Shown here: piece after piece, positions 1 to 12,380 of the stretch
How the letters are laid out: every line of letters begins with the position of its first letter
How positions within the stretch are numbered: the stretch's first letter is position 1
Assembly: GCF_963966145.1 (NCBI RefSeq)
Contig: NC_091051.1
Span: 9,238,001-9,302,000 of the forward strand
Source of the DNA: Tenebrio molitor
Taxonomy: Eukaryota; Arthropoda; Insecta; Coleoptera; Tenebrionidae
DNA: 64,000 nt
Reading direction: 5' to 3'
Notes under the pieces: model-generated
Told to the model about the DNA's origin: nothing
The model's database searches: none
The model's input: the letters and a program-made list of their open reading frames with translations, nothing else
Position numbers and translations under genes: made by a program

Positions 1-699
1 AGATTGCAGGTATTAATTGGTCTGCTTTTCATGTCATTTTCATTAGTTATTAAAAGCAACTTAGAAACTTCCACAATAAAATTTAAAAAAGGACGTCATG
101 AATTCTCGTCGGTTAATAAAAATGCTTGGAATGGAATGAGATGTTTTAGAAATATTTAACTTTTCTGATATTCTCTACATTTAAAACATTTGAATGCAAA
201 ATCGCATGCTACAAAGTTGTTTTAATTCAACTAAATCGAAAAAAGTCAATTTAGTCGACGGATTATGAAATGGAAAAGTTCCATGAAAAGGATTTGCAGA
301 ATGCGATTTGCACAGGACGATACCGGAAAAAATAACGTAATTTAAACAAAAGTCGCCTGTTTTAATAATTGTAAAAGCGGAAAATGTGAGATAGAATCCA
401 AATTTCACAATTAAAACGTTTTTCGCCAATTATCACTTGAAATATTTTCTGAAAGATAAATATGCGGAATAATAAGAGTAAAAGTAAAAAATGGTGCTTT
501 TCTTAGCACTCTTGATAATTACTCAAAACTGATGCACGGCTTGGGAGACTAGAAGGAAATTCTTCGATAGCTTGGCTATTGATTCAAGATTGAAATCTCC
601 ACCATTTATTATACGCGTTACATTAAATTATATCAATTATAATACAAAATTGTATTTAATACATAGCATACAATTAAAAAATGTACCTATTTTACTTAC
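1..699. other. AT-rich DNA without a recognisable gene
   Basis: I see only short chance reading frames, no protein family and no clear repeat. It may be Trim9 intron or intergenic. Confidence 0.5.
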
Positions 700-755
700 G
701 ACAAAGTTTTCTTCTTGTATGGATTGAAAATAACTGTTGCGTGAAAGTACCATAC
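700..755 (-). other. possible 56-base exon, minus strand
   Basis: Read on the minus strand, a pyrimidine-rich stretch ending in TTTCAG precedes 56 bases that are followed by a strong GTAAGT donor. An ATG just inside opens 18 codons up to the donor (begins MVLSRNSYFQ). The peptide is not recognised. The strand agrees with Trim9, so an extra Trim9 exon is possible, but the CAG/GTATGG junction could itself be a donor, and such pairs arise by chance in AT-rich DNA. Confidence 0.2.
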
Positions 756-935
756 CTGAAACATTATTAACTGTTAGAAAATTAATTTGATTCCATAATT
801 TATGTAATATACATCTGGGATTATATTCAAACAAACATTATCTTAATGAAAAATCATTTCAATTAGAGCCGTGTGAAAGGAGCAATTAATAATAACTTTA
901 CGCCCGGGTTCTAACATGTCTGACCTTTTATTCAG

Positions 936-2899
936 ATCATCATGACAATGTTACAACTACAAGAAAAGTGTAAATTACGACCAGATTGTAAAGTTGTTGG
1001 ACATCCCATTAATTTTGGAACATCAAAGTAAGTTTAGGAACCAAATAATAATTAACAATTCTGTAGTGATGTCGGTCATTATTCTCACGTTACGCATAAT
1101 GTCTACGAGTGAAAATATAAAAATCATATATCAATGACTTTATTATATTTAGTATTGTATTTTGGAAATACGAATTTTAAACTAATAACAAAAAAGTACT
1201 TATGATAGTTCCATGATAATTAATATCATTCTAGAGTGTAGACCTATTAAAAATATCACGTGCGTGTTACACGAAAGAATATACGATGGAGAGCTACAAA
1301 ACTGTACATATGTATTTTAGACACACTATTTTGGATAATCACTAATAAATCATCGTTGATGTTAAAACATCGGTAATTTGATAACAAGCTGCTGTAATAT
1401 TTTGCAAATTTCAACATTAAAAAGCCTTGCTCCAGTAATTACTGAGAAGATTTGGAGTGAGTTCTTAAATATCGGGTGTTCATTTAAATTTATCCTCAAA
1501 GTTGAAGAGTCAATTGTGAACACACCACTCGTCCGCCTACAGAGTAAAAATACAAACAACGCAAAAAGTGACGTTACATTTGAATTGCTGATCCGTGATC
1601 TGTAATCCATGGTGCGTTCACAATCGACTCTTCAACACTGACTTTGAGGATACATTTAATGAACACCCGATACTAATGTGAAATAATTTGGGCGTTGATT
1701 AATTACGAGCATAAAGATATTATTTTATAATAATAAAGTTAAATGAAATAAACCTACACACGTTGAACTTTATACTTTGTTATTTTTTTTCGAAGCATTT
1801 TCTATCGACATTTATAGTTTGTAGCGATTTAGATTTATGTATATTCTTTTGTAATAAAGGATAATTAAAATTGTTACGATATAAACACAACTTTCAGTTT
1901 ATTTCTGTCGAAAATAATATGTACATATTATATTACGTAAGTATTTGGGCAAATTGTTTTGCACTAAATCCATTTCACAACAGAGGTTATAGACATTACG
2001 CTTGCTAGCTGTTTACCTAAAGTAATTTGTTACTTCATACTAACTAAACAGCGATAAAAAAGACGTTATTGACAATATGTATTAGGATTTCCATTAGTAC
2101 ATTTTGTTTCTACAACTTAAAGAAAATAATAATTATTATTAAACTCATAATTGGAGATACGAATTATAACGTCGACAGTCAACAAGAAGGCAAAAATAAA
2201 TCTAGAAAAGAGTGCTTCTACATTTGTTTTTTATTTTTAACTAGACGTCAATCAAATCATTTTTTACTACTACTATTCGTATTGCTAATATAAATAAAAG
2301 CATGAAGAAAACATTTAAATATCAGTTCTTTAGAATAGACATAATCAAATCTTTATACATATAAAGAACTTTCGAAGAAATGATTAAGTTTTTAAGTTAT
2401 TACATTCTTTTAATAGTACATACTATGTGGTATATACGTATATAATTTTTAATTACCCAGGATCCCAGGAATATAATACGATGAAATTATAATCATAAAA
2501 AGACAGAGAAAAAAGAAGACATACTTGTGACAAGACCTTTTTTAAACAAAATTGAAAAAATAAATTAATTTGAAAGTGATGGCAAACAATTAGCGACAAA
2601 GTATGGCTCAAAAGATTTTTTACAACATTAATTTATAAATTCAACAGCAGTTTCATTAAAAAACCTGCCACCTCTTGCTCTTCTCAATAATATTTCATTT
2701 ATAAAAAAGTCATATATTTAGGGATAACATTTCTCTCCTCTGTTCCTGTTTCTTGTCACGTAATAATAATAAATTTTAAACTTTAACATCGTTATGGTTT
2801 GCAGTTGGAACTCATTAATTTTTGAAATTAATTAAATGTTTCAGAAAACAATTGGGCTGTGAACGAGAATCATCACGGAAATTCTCAAACAAAATGTAA
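936..2899 (+). CDS. candidate two-exon small gene, plus strand, unidentified
   Basis: A 92-base segment (936-1027) lies between a TTTTATTCAG acceptor and a GTAAGT donor and is open in only one frame. It contains two early ATG codons and then a Cys-containing stretch (KCKLRPDCKVVGHPINF). In the matching phase, a segment 2845-2899 follows an acceptor (AATGTTTCAG), continues with another Cys and a basic tail (ends RKFSNKM) and stops at 2897-2899, beside an AATAAA. The joined product would be roughly 45-50 residues, or the C-terminal end of a protein starting left of the window. No family is recognised. Splice signals and phase support it; length is too small to be confident. The intron contains a MITE (1470-1672). 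Confidence 0.25.
1028..1469. other. AT-rich DNA, no gene seen
   Basis: Nothing beyond chance open frames. If the flanking candidate exons are real, this is intron. Confidence 0.4.
1470..1672. mobile_element. MITE, family A copy 1
   Basis: About 200 bases bounded by inverted termini: left ATCGGGTGTTCATTTAAATT and right end the near complement (ATTTAATGAACACCCGAT). A second inverted pair inside (GAAGAGTCRATTGTGAAC) makes the whole unit fold back. No protein is encoded. Related copies are at 3502-3672, 15937-16108 and about 42273-42402, which marks it as a mobile non-autonomous family. Confidence 0.75.
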
Positions 2900-3501
2900 T
2901 AAAAACAAGTACCGTTCGACTTCAAAACGAACTGTACAAATTAAGATTTAAATAATTCTCCATGTTTTATTTAATTAATTATAACAATGCCTGATTATAA
3001 CATGAAGAATGGATAATTAAAAAAAATCAGGATCATTTCCTGCTGTAACTAAAACATATACAGCTTTTCTCTAAAAGAAAAAAAAAATTGGGAATAAATT
3101 AGGAACGTAAAAAGTTCCTCGGGACACGTACAATAACAAAGCAGTTAAAGTTTGCGAAACTTTGACGCGCCTTGCTGATGGTGTTTAGAAAATCTATACA
3201 TCTTAAACAAACTTATGTAAGAAAACAAATATTACTAAAAATAAACAATGTCATTCACTTACTCAATCCCATCTTGTCACGTGTTTTGTTATGTGGTATT
3301 GTAGTCTCTTACATTATAAAAAATTGGGTGATAATTTGTTAACCTACAGTTTAAAAAAAAAGTAATAAAAACCAAATTGTAATACCTACATAATTGCTCC
3401 TTACATCTCGTTACGTCAAATTTTGTAAATAAGTTTTACAGAATTCGGAATATTTAGTTTTATAAAAGAGAAGAATATGTATTTACTGCAAGAATTTTTG
3501 T
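1673..3501. other. AT-rich DNA, no gene or repeat clearly seen
   Basis: Only chance frames, apart from the candidate terminal exon at 2845-2899 annotated with the small gene above. Confidence 0.4.
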
Positions 3502-3672
3502 CCGATCAAAGTTGGCGTTGAAGGCGATTGTGAACGCACCACGGATCACGGATCAGCTGTTTAAATCCAACCTCATTTTTTGGGTTGTTTGTGTTTTTAG
3601 TCTGCAGATGGACGAGTGGTGCGTTCACAATCGACTCTTCAAGTTTAAGGATAAATTTAAATGAACACCCGA
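3502..3672. mobile_element. MITE, family A copy 2, left end damaged
   Basis: It shares with copy 1 the inner arms (GGCGATTGTGAACGCACCAC and its inverted partner near 3620-3645) and the right terminus AATGAACACCCGAT. The left outer terminus is missing or decayed. The core contains the CGGATCACGGATCAGCTG stretch also seen in the copies at 16.0 and 42.3 kb. Confidence 0.65.
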
Positions 3673-6114
3673 TATAATATCAAAATTGTTAACATTGTTT
3701 TTACTTTTACACTAAACCAACGATAAGCGCTGACCCCGACTATTAACGATTCCCTAATCTCACGCCTAAGACAATTATGAATGAAATACGATGTGTTATC
3801 TTCAAACAGCTTGTTTGTTGTCATCTTAGGGTCTTTTTCTAAAATTGTTATCTTGTAAGTCACAAGACTTCATTTCATTACAAGATAAGAAAATATGTAA
3901 TTAAATTTTCTTCAAACTAAATAATTCAAGCTCTTCAAAATTTTAATTTCAACACAATACATATTGTCATCCTTTCATAATAACATGTATATCTCAATTT
4001 GCTAAATTAAATAGTCTTCAAAATGTACTTTGAAATAGAAAAAATAATACATATATTTAACAATATCAAGTGAAAAAAAAAATCTTCGACAGTTTTGATA
4101 TGCACTGTTTAGTACAAATATTTAAAGTATAGACAACTAATCCTCCAGAATTTATCTCATTTTATTGAAAAAAAACACGCAAAATTTTACGATATCAGTA
4201 AATTCCGTTCATTATTGGATGCGTTAAGATAATTTATCTAATCAATATCGTACTCCTTGTTTAAACAGATATGTGAAAAAAAATTAAATTAGGTGTGGTA
4301 ACGGTCTTCTTAAACATCCCCTTTATGTAATACCTAATATGTATCGTTAGTATATAAAAAATAAGCTACCACTGTTTCAGTGTTGGTTACTGCATGCAAT
4401 AAGTCAAAAATAATTCGATGAATTACACCCTTCTAGGTATTGCAATGACATTTGAAAAAATAAATTTAAACGAATTAGAACCGTTGAATATTAACTGTCA
4501 GAACTGGTAAGATTAGCACTGAAAAGTTTTCGCTCACTTCTGAAAATTATGAAACAGGGTGCGAGAAAATTATCAGATCATTCATCAAAAAGTTCCTGTC
4601 AAAATTCTACCTAAACTTTAAAAGTGAAAATTATTTCGTGAAACGATTTTACGTAGACACAATTTAATAATTTCTTTTTAATCAATGGATCATCTAAAAT
4701 TTGAATTATGTTTAAACCCAGTTATAAAATGTTGCAGTCCATGTTGGTAAACAACAGAAGCATCAGCAATGATGTCTGCAGAATATCTGATCTCTTCTAC
4801 GCGATCGTAAAAAGCGGTACTTGACACGAATCAAGTTTTTATGTTGCATTATGAAAAGATGTATTTTACTTAAAGTTTATTTTCAACAAGTGTACCTCTT
4901 TGTATGTTCATTGTATCAAAAAATATATGGCTCATAACCCGCATCGAACGTGCACTTTTTGTAGAGCGCATCAGTTCGTTCACACTCTGAAAAGAAAATA
5001 ATCTTACATTTTATGTAAGAATACGTAAACAAGCAAGCCACTGTATATTTCTGTTATAGTTAAGCAACAAAAACGAAACACTTGTTTTATCGGGTACTTA
5101 AAAGAGCAAAAGCCACACATCTACTGCCGACACATCGACTTGGAAAAATACGAAAAAAAATTCTAGAAGAAATAAACGCATAATGAAGAAAATAGAAAAT
5201 AATACTAGCGACAGATCAACACTATTAGAAATAAGAAATATGTAATACAAGACAATAAAAATATTTAAGTGTGAGTCTTCAGAGTCAAAAATTACACCAA
5301 GAGTAACTTGTTGCGGAAAACAAAAATACATATTCTATTTTTTTTTTTTTTGAAAACAACTGGTTCATTATTTTGCGTATTTATTTGGTACATAAATAAA
5401 TCTTTGGCCAACGACTCTAGCTATTTTTAGGTATTTAAATAAAAATTAGCCTAGAACAGTTTAGACGAAAAAGTTCCCAGTAGTCACATTCTAATTAATT
5501 ACAAATTATATTTGAGGATTAATTTATCTGGAAAGTTATAAAAGCTTTATCTTTTAAATAGCTTCTTAATTAGTGTCACCAGGAATTTTAAATTAGGTTA
5601 ATTAGGTGACGTAGGTTATTCCTCCCACTCTGTCAAAACAATACAAATTAAATGAACATTTCCTCTAACACCAAACTCAAGAAAAAACAGAAATCTTGTG
5701 GCGAGTTCCCTAATTTTTTTTTCTTTAAGAAAAATGTAACGGCAGTTCTATAAAATATTTTCAAAAGTGATCAATCACAATATTCGCAATCAGAGTTCAG
5801 TCTGTAATGTCATTTAATAAAGGGACTGCAAATTTTGTTCGTCAGTATCTCACCAGTTCTAATAAAATTTATTAAAAACTTATCCCGGAAAAATAACTCG
5901 TGAAAGTGTTTTCTTTCGATGCTTTTAGTCTTTACAGCGCTCATTTCATAACTAACAGATGTTTGCAGAAAAAAGATTGCAACACTATTGGTTAATAGGT
6001 CAATATTCGTGTTAACGATGAAACGAGACCGACAAAGCATTTATTACAACTAGAAAATTTGACACTCTTAGATTTATGAAAAATGTAAACAAAAACAACA
6101 TATGCAGTGTGTTG
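3673..6114. other. AT-rich DNA, no gene seen
   Basis: Short frames only, one of them a low-complexity Phe/Leu-rich frame near 5.1-5.3 kb that I take to be chance. Poly-A/T runs are common. Confidence 0.5.
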
Positions 6115-6438
6115 TATCGCGCGTTCAAATGAAATCCTGGGCTGAGAAGGCAATTGTTGTGCTTTTTTAAAGCGTAGATTAATTGGAGCATGTTGACAGC
6201 TAAACTATAATTTAAACGCAAAATTTTTTTCTTTTTTTTTTTCTTTGCAATGTTTTACGTCAAAAATAGAATAACGTAACGATTCCTATTCTGAAAACAA
6301 ACGTTCAATTATGTCCCGATTAAACATAAACAAATGTCATCCGTGTCAAACGGCGGGAAATTCAAACTTTACACTGTTCTAAACGGTTTAATTTTTCCAA
6401 CGCCTACTCAGCCCAGGATTTCATTTGAACGCCCGATA
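6115..6438. mobile_element. MITE, family B copy 1
   Basis: A unit of about 324 bases with inverted ends (TCAAATGAAATCCTGGGCTG on the left, its complement on the right) and terminal TATCGSGCGTTC. The interior matches the copy at 10895-11263 over most of its length, including a T-rich tract and a GTCCCGATTAAACATAAACA stretch. No coding potential. Confidence 0.85.
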
Positions 6439-7984
6439 CTACTTATGTGTAAAAATTATACAGTGTATATTAAATTATGATTTTTATACAAAAAATGAAA
6501 TATTTTTGTTGTTTCAGTTGGGTCAGATATGACTGGAGCTGTAATTATTTTGAGAAAAATTTAGAATAATAAGTTTTACATTTTTAGTGACTAAGTTAAA
6601 TCCGATAAGGTTGAAGATACAACTCTGAATTTTTAAAACATTTTATGCTCGAGTGGATAAAAATGTCCGAAATTACTATTCATGTCACAAACGTTCAGAT
6701 GCAGAATGCACAGATATGTATGCATTTATTCAAAAATGAAAGAACTTATTCGCGTCGAGGACGTTGACGTATCTCTCAGGTTACAAACGAAGTCCGGAAA
6801 AATTAAGTTAAAAAAAGATCAAGGGGAATTGTTCGTTAATCACGCAGCCTGTGAAAATGTGTACTGAATAAATTAATATTTAAAATTCCGCAGGCACCTT
6901 TTGCAGTTTAAAACCATACCTCCTTTTGAATGACGATGCCGGCACGAGTTCTGTGTTATTTTGAATGCGCTCTTAAAATTCACCAAAGCTGGAGCGCACG
7001 TGAATTTTACGAGAACCAACGTCCTTTTGACAATTATCCCTTTTAATTAAGACCACAAAAAGCGGTCCAGTAGATTTGTTTTCACTAACAAGAATGTTGA
7101 AATTACATCGATCCCTGATCGCGCTTTCAAAGAAAAAATCCCACCGAAGAAAAAAAAATATTTCAAATGAACAAAGGTTTCAAACTGATTTCATTTCTTC
7201 GTACAGATTTTCATGTTAAATTAAATATGTACATACCTATTACAAGAGGTAATGACATCACGACACCTACATTAATAAACTAATGGGTTATATAATACTT
7301 AGGGTAGAAACGACGTAAATGTAATTTCAAATCGAATTTGCCTTCCAAACGTTAGGTTCATGAGTAAATTACAAAATATAGTGACACCCTCCACTCACAT
7401 CGAGAATGTTATATGTAACAAGAAATCTCCAAACCAGATGCAGAGCAGGGAAATATTTTAGTTTAAGAAACTATAAATTTCGCTCTATTACACCTTAGAA
7501 CACACTCTCATGGTGCGGATTTTTATATTACGTATGTACTTCTTTTACTACCATATATGCTTACTCAGTATCTTGTAACACACTACTTATCAATCTAAGC
7601 ACGTTTTAAGTCATATGAATGTGTTAATTCAACATGGATATAAACAATAATTCATTCAAAAATAATACAACAATTATTTATTAAATTATTTGAGGGGCTG
7701 ACAATAAACTGAGTTTCAATAACTACAAGGAGATTATGTAAGGTAGATTAACAAAATCTCTCTGTTTGGGAACGCTAAGGTTAATTAATTAACTGAGCAT
7801 GTTGATTCATTGTCTTTTTAGTAAAATAAAGACCTTGCATTGTACACACATTTAATTAAGTCTTACTTTACGCCTCATAAATCTTTTACTTGTACCCGCT
7901 GTGGTAAATATACATTTATTGTCTTTCCAAAAGCACAAGACTGTAAAAATCTAAAGAATTTTATTTGTCAATATAGACACCCAA
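6439..7984. other. no gene recognised; somewhat GC-richer patch at 6.9-7.15 kb
   Basis: A 61-codon plus-strand frame (6682-6867) has no recognisable similarity. The patch at 6.9-7.15 kb is less AT-rich than its surroundings and could be conserved non-coding DNA or an old repeat. Confidence 0.4.
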
Positions 7985-8260
7985 GACACTAACACAGTGA
8001 GGCAGCGACACTAAAGTGTTTCGATGCCTCGCCAAAAAAAAACATTTCTTTGCACCTTCATCTGCTTCATCATTGCCAAAATGAGTACAAAGGTGCTTTT
8101 TCAATTTTGAAAATAAACCGAGATCACTGACAGTTAGATCTCAGGAATGGTGGAGTTGCTCCAAGGATTGTGTAATCGGCATTGTGGGTAGCAGCTATAA
8201 AAATGAACCTTTGTAAGACAGGGCATTATCCCGGTGGAACACCACACTTCGTTTCTCAAG
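7985..8260 (-). pseudogene. mariner-type transposase relic
   Basis: One minus-strand frame, interrupted by at least two stops, shows the C-terminal part of a mariner transposase: a block reading FHRDNA (second catalytic Asp region) and about 35 residues later DLTVSDLGLFSKLKKHL, which corresponds to the family's SPDLAPSDFFLFPKLKK block containing the third catalytic Asp. Upstream catalytic sequence and terminal repeats were not found, so this is a dead fragment of a Tc1/mariner-superfamily cut-and-paste transposon. Confidence 0.65.
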
Positions 8261-9654
8261 TCCGAAACGTTATACGTTGCGGTTCATTTTTTAAATTACG
8301 ATTTTATGCTGCATGCATCGGTCGTGGTTGAAAAATACCTCGTGAAAATATATTTTATTTTTTAATAGTACTTTAGATAATTATTTTTTAATCTTCTCTC
8401 AAAATGAAACCTAAATTCTGTAGGAAGCTATAATGACATTTGTATCCGTATAATATTTTCTCTGTCTTTCTTGGAAAATATTTTTCTCTGAAAAGGTGCG
8501 TCATGCGCAATTATTAAGGACGTCAGTAATTATCTTGCTCCCTTAGACAATGTGTCCTCAGCAGGTGTTACCTTCACCTACTACTTTCATTTCTACTGGA
8601 AGTGATTGATGGATATTACATGGCTAAATTTTTCTTCTATAAATAATTATGTAACATGAAAAATACAATAAAAATTAATTAAAACGCTTTCAATCTCACT
8701 AGAAAATATTTTATAAACCATCATGTTGCCACTGCAACTGAATCACCGCCAGATCAATACGCATTTTTAATAATGGAGCATACATTATTTGGTGAACATC
8801 ATACATGAATGCTAAAGTAAAACTGCATGGTTTATCCTACGGCAGTCTGTTTGAAAATTTCATTGATGCAATAATAACCACTCTCCAATCTCCATACCCT
8901 GCAAAACCGATGGCAAAAACATGTTTGCTCTGTTTATGGACTATATTAGACGGTAAATTATTTATAAAACTTTGATTGCTGTTGCCGTTTTTATAAATTA
9001 CAAAAATAAAAACTCGCAACCAATCACGCACTGTATTTTAAAATCATTATTAGTTTGAGAGAACACCTGCCAGGTTCCCAGGAATAATATTATAATATAA
9101 ATTAATGAATGAATTAACTACTGGTTTATTGTTTATCTTTAATTTGAATGGTTGAGCAGCTTGAACGTGGCTACATTTAACACTGTAATATTTTCCGACT
9201 GAAAACGGAAAACGATTTCAGAAGTTTATTTCCAAAGATAAGTTTTCTCGCTCAAACTTTTGCATAATAAATTAAAATCTGTTGTTCTACGTAAATGACA
9301 ATAGTTTGCTATTTGTACAAGTAAACGCTTCACATCCCAGTCTGAGGTGAAAACTGGCAGAAGATGACTTCTAAAGTTCTATTTTCTATCGGTTCCTCTA
9401 AATTCACAAAAAAATAAATAAACATTTATAAATTCATTTAACATAACCTTAAAAATCCAGAACTAACCTTTTACATTCTGACAGCAATTAATACTGTTGT
9501 GTTTTTTTAGGTTATGGGAATTTCTTCAGCCATTTTCAACTATGAACTTTAAGATTAGGTGACACATTCATACAAAGAATTAAGCTGAAAAAGTAAATGG
9601 CATCGTGTGATTTACTTATTTTTAATTCAGGAAATAAACAAAATGCCGACAACA
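8261..9654. other. no gene recognised
   Basis: AT-rich sequence with chance frames; nothing I can assign. Confidence 0.45.
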
Positions 9655-9760
9655 ATAAATCAGAGTGACCTTTTCCGAGTACTTATAATAATACACCGAC
9701 TCCTGTTGAACTATAGCCAATTCCTCTTTCAAAGTTTTTGGCAATTTCACACTCACATTT
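9655..9760. repeat. dispersed repeat, copy 1
   Basis: The segment with ACTTATAATAATACACCGAC and TGTTGAACTATAGCCAA recurs, diverged, at about 16590-16695 (ACTTATAATAATATACCAAC, TGTTGAACTATAGTCAA). No termini or coding content identified. Confidence 0.5.
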
Positions 9761-9849
9761 TAATAAAGCTTCTTGTTGGGGTCATTATTCCTATTTTTTT
9801 ACACAATTAGTGTATGCAAAAGCACTGATAAATCGGTCATGCATTGGAG

Positions 9850-10400
9850 GAAATTAATAAATTTCACACTCAACGGCTTCAATATTTTAAGCAGCCGACA
9901 GATGCCGTGAAAGTTAAAACGCCGCCGCCGGTTTGAATTTCATATTCTGAAAACAATATTATTCGTTCTTTATGTGGCCAACAAGCTGGTCAAGAAGTCC
10001 CGTGAAACGTACCTACTTATTATTAAGTGTCATTTACACAACTAAAAATTTGAGAATTCTTGAAATGAAATTATTAGCTTCCGGAAGAAATACCATTATG
10101 CTTTGTGTGTTCTGCACCGAACAGAATTAAATAAGCGCCTGCCGGCGTAATCTATGCAATCAAAAGGCGGAGGAACCGGTACTACATTAATTAAAAAGCA
10201 TTCATCATTTGGGATCGATGCCGTAACAGGTCGTTATGCTGATGGAATTTATGCGGCAACTTGAAACAATCAGAAGAAAGTAGAATACAACTCCGACGCC
10301 AAAAGTGTTCGCGACTTCTTTTTCAGCTGGTAACAATAAGTAACGGTCGGGTAAGTGAAAAATTACATTGTTTGTGTTTGTCGATCATCTGTCAGTTTCG
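9850..10400. promoter_or_regulatory. GC-richer non-coding island, possible regulatory element
   Basis: A stretch of mixed composition with no open frame contains several homeodomain-like cores (TAATTA, ATTAATTA) and compact GC-containing words between them (for example GCCGCCGCCGG, GCGCCTGCCGGCG), unlike the flanking AT-rich DNA. This is how conserved insect enhancers often look by eye, but conservation cannot be tested here. If Trim9's intron spans this region it could be a Trim9 enhancer; that is inference. Confidence 0.2.
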
Positions 10401-10579
10401 CCGGAAATCCGCGTTTCCGTAATTAATATAAAATAGAGGTTATTAACACTGTAAGAATAATTATTCATGTATTAAAATTAAATAATGCCGGAGTTGAGTT
10501 CATTTATTTGCGTTAGTTTTGAAGGTGCATAGCCTAATTAATGCTTAAGAATTTGCACTTCAATTCACTTCAAAAGGGT

Positions 10580-11835
10580 CTTAAAGAGAAATATCTATAA
10601 AGAAATTGAAGGACTTATGAAAGTTAAGGGAAAGAAAATGAAATATGTATATATTTGCAGTTTATATCCAACAGTACAATGTTATGATGATTATCCAGTT
10701 GGACATCCTACTAAAGTATTCAAACCTCCTACGTATAATTTCAAAATGGTATGGATTAATAAAATGTGAAATTTTACCACCAAAAGGTTTGTATCACCCC
10801 GTTTTACCTGTTAAGAATAAAACCAAATCTGGTGGAGCAAAGTTAGCATTTCCATTATGTCAAGTGTGTGCAAAATTAAATAATCAAAAAGATATATCGG
10901 GCGTTCAAATGAAATCCTGGGCTGGGAAGTGGGAAGGCGTTGGAAACCGTCAATTGTTGTGCTTTTTAAAGCGTAGATTAATTGGAACATGTTGACAGCT
11001 AAAATTTAGAGCCAAAAAAGACTTTCTTTTTTCCTTCTTTGCAATGTTTTACATTAAAAATAGAATAACTTAACGATTCCTATTATCGAAGCAAATATGT
11101 GAAGGCACCCTGTTCTGAAAACAAACATATTCATTTATGTCCCGATTAAACATAAACAAATATAATTCGTGTCAAACGGCGGGAAATTCAAACTTTACAC
11201 TGTCCTAAACGGTTTAATTTTTCAACGCCTACTCAGCTCAGGATTTCATTTGAACACGCGATATTATGTACTCATACAGAATCTCAAAGAATTATCAGAG
11301 GAACCTGGTGCACAAATGAGGTAGAAAAAGCAATTGAAAAAGGATACAAAATAATAACTATTGATGAAGTTTGGCATTTTGAAAAAAAAATCGAGTTATT
11401 TGTTTAAAGGATATGTAAAAGCATTTATGAAAATAAAGTTAGAGACAAGTGAATGGAAAAATGATTTTGAATCAGAAGAAGAATATAGAAAAGCTGTAAA
11501 AGAAAATCCAGGTATTGAATTGGGTAAAATAGAAAATAATCCTGGAAAGAGAGCTGTTGCAAAAATATGCTTAAATTCCTTATGGGGTAAATTTGGTCAG
11601 AGACAAAATATGGGCGCAGCAGAGTATGTTACAGATATTAAGAGATTTTATGAAATTTTATTAGATAACAGACTTGATAATATGCATATCAATGAATTAA
11701 ATGAAAATATGTTACAAATTGATTACAAGTATAAAGATTGCTATGTAGAAAATGATTTCAATACCAATACATTCATAGCTGCTTATGAATTATTTATTAT
11801 TAATTATCCTCCTTTTAAATCAACTTTTTTTCTAT
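10580..11835 (+). pseudogene. protein-primed family B DNA polymerase relic (Polinton/virus type), split by a MITE
   Basis: The fragment runs on the plus strand in at least two frames. Near 10650-10720 it shows the SLYP-type polymerase motif A followed by YPVGHP, typical of polymerases of Polinton/Maverick elements and related viruses. After a frameshift near 10745 it continues to a CPLC-like Cys motif, is interrupted by the MITE at 10895-11263, and resumes to motif B (about 11566-11600, reading ICLNSLWGKFGQR), which binds incoming dNTP and template. Motif C and the exonuclease and terminal-protein parts are absent. Codon use is very AT-rich. Frameshift, stops and insertion make it dead. It could derive from an integrated DNA virus or a Polinton. 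Confidence 0.8.
10895..11263. mobile_element. MITE, family B copy 2, inside the polymerase relic
   Basis: Inverted ends as in copy 1 (TCAAATGAAATCCTGGGCTG on the left, complement on the right). The polymerase relic reads on either side, so the insertion is younger than the polymerase. Flanking GATATA and GATATT suggest a short TA-type target duplication. Confidence 0.85.
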
Positions 11836-11837
11836 AA

Positions 11838-12213
11838 TTGCTTATCATTTACGATAGTACAATGGAGCAAAAACGTTTTGGTGTAAAAAATTCACTTATA
11901 GAAGAACTGAGACTATTTCATTTGGCGCTTCAACAGAAACGCTTAAAAATGCCTTTTACTATACGTGCGGAAGTGTTCGCCGGTGAAGAATATAGTTATG
12001 AAACAATTACAGCGTCTCCAAGAAAGATAACAATACCAGATTGTATACCTCCCATCGATAAACCTTCCGCTTCCGAGGCAACCATTACGATTAACAAATG
12101 AAACAGGATTAAAATTGCGAATCAATAATTTTTTATGTACCACAATTAGATTTACGACGCCAGAAGAAAGAACGGAATTCGCACGAGCACTAGGAAATTT
12201 GGACCCTGAATAA
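11838..12213 (+). pseudogene. frameshifted reading frame next to the polymerase relic, unidentified
   Basis: A plus-strand frame of about 87 codons begins near an ATG at 11862 (MEQKRFGVKN) and ends at a stop at 12099; in a neighbouring frame, codons continue through FTTPEERTEFARALGNLDPE to a stop near 12210. Composition changes smoothly across the shift, which suggests one ORF broken by a frameshift. No family is recognised. It may be another gene of the same mobile or viral element, or an unrelated host fragment. Confidence 0.4.
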
Positions 12214-12380
12214 GAATGGTTTAACAGTAGTTTTTCTTTTTATATTGTTTTATTATTGCAATTATAGCACCAGCTCATGAGTCTGACGATAACGTTCATA
12301 ACAACATACCAAATGACGCTCATTGACCCTTGATGTAAACCGAATGTTATTAAAAAAATATATATTTTTTTAAATTATTA

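Noticed and set aside
1362..1610. Overlapping frames on both strands at 1.36-1.61 kb
   Set aside because: They lie in and beside the MITE at 1470-1672 and have no protein similarity.
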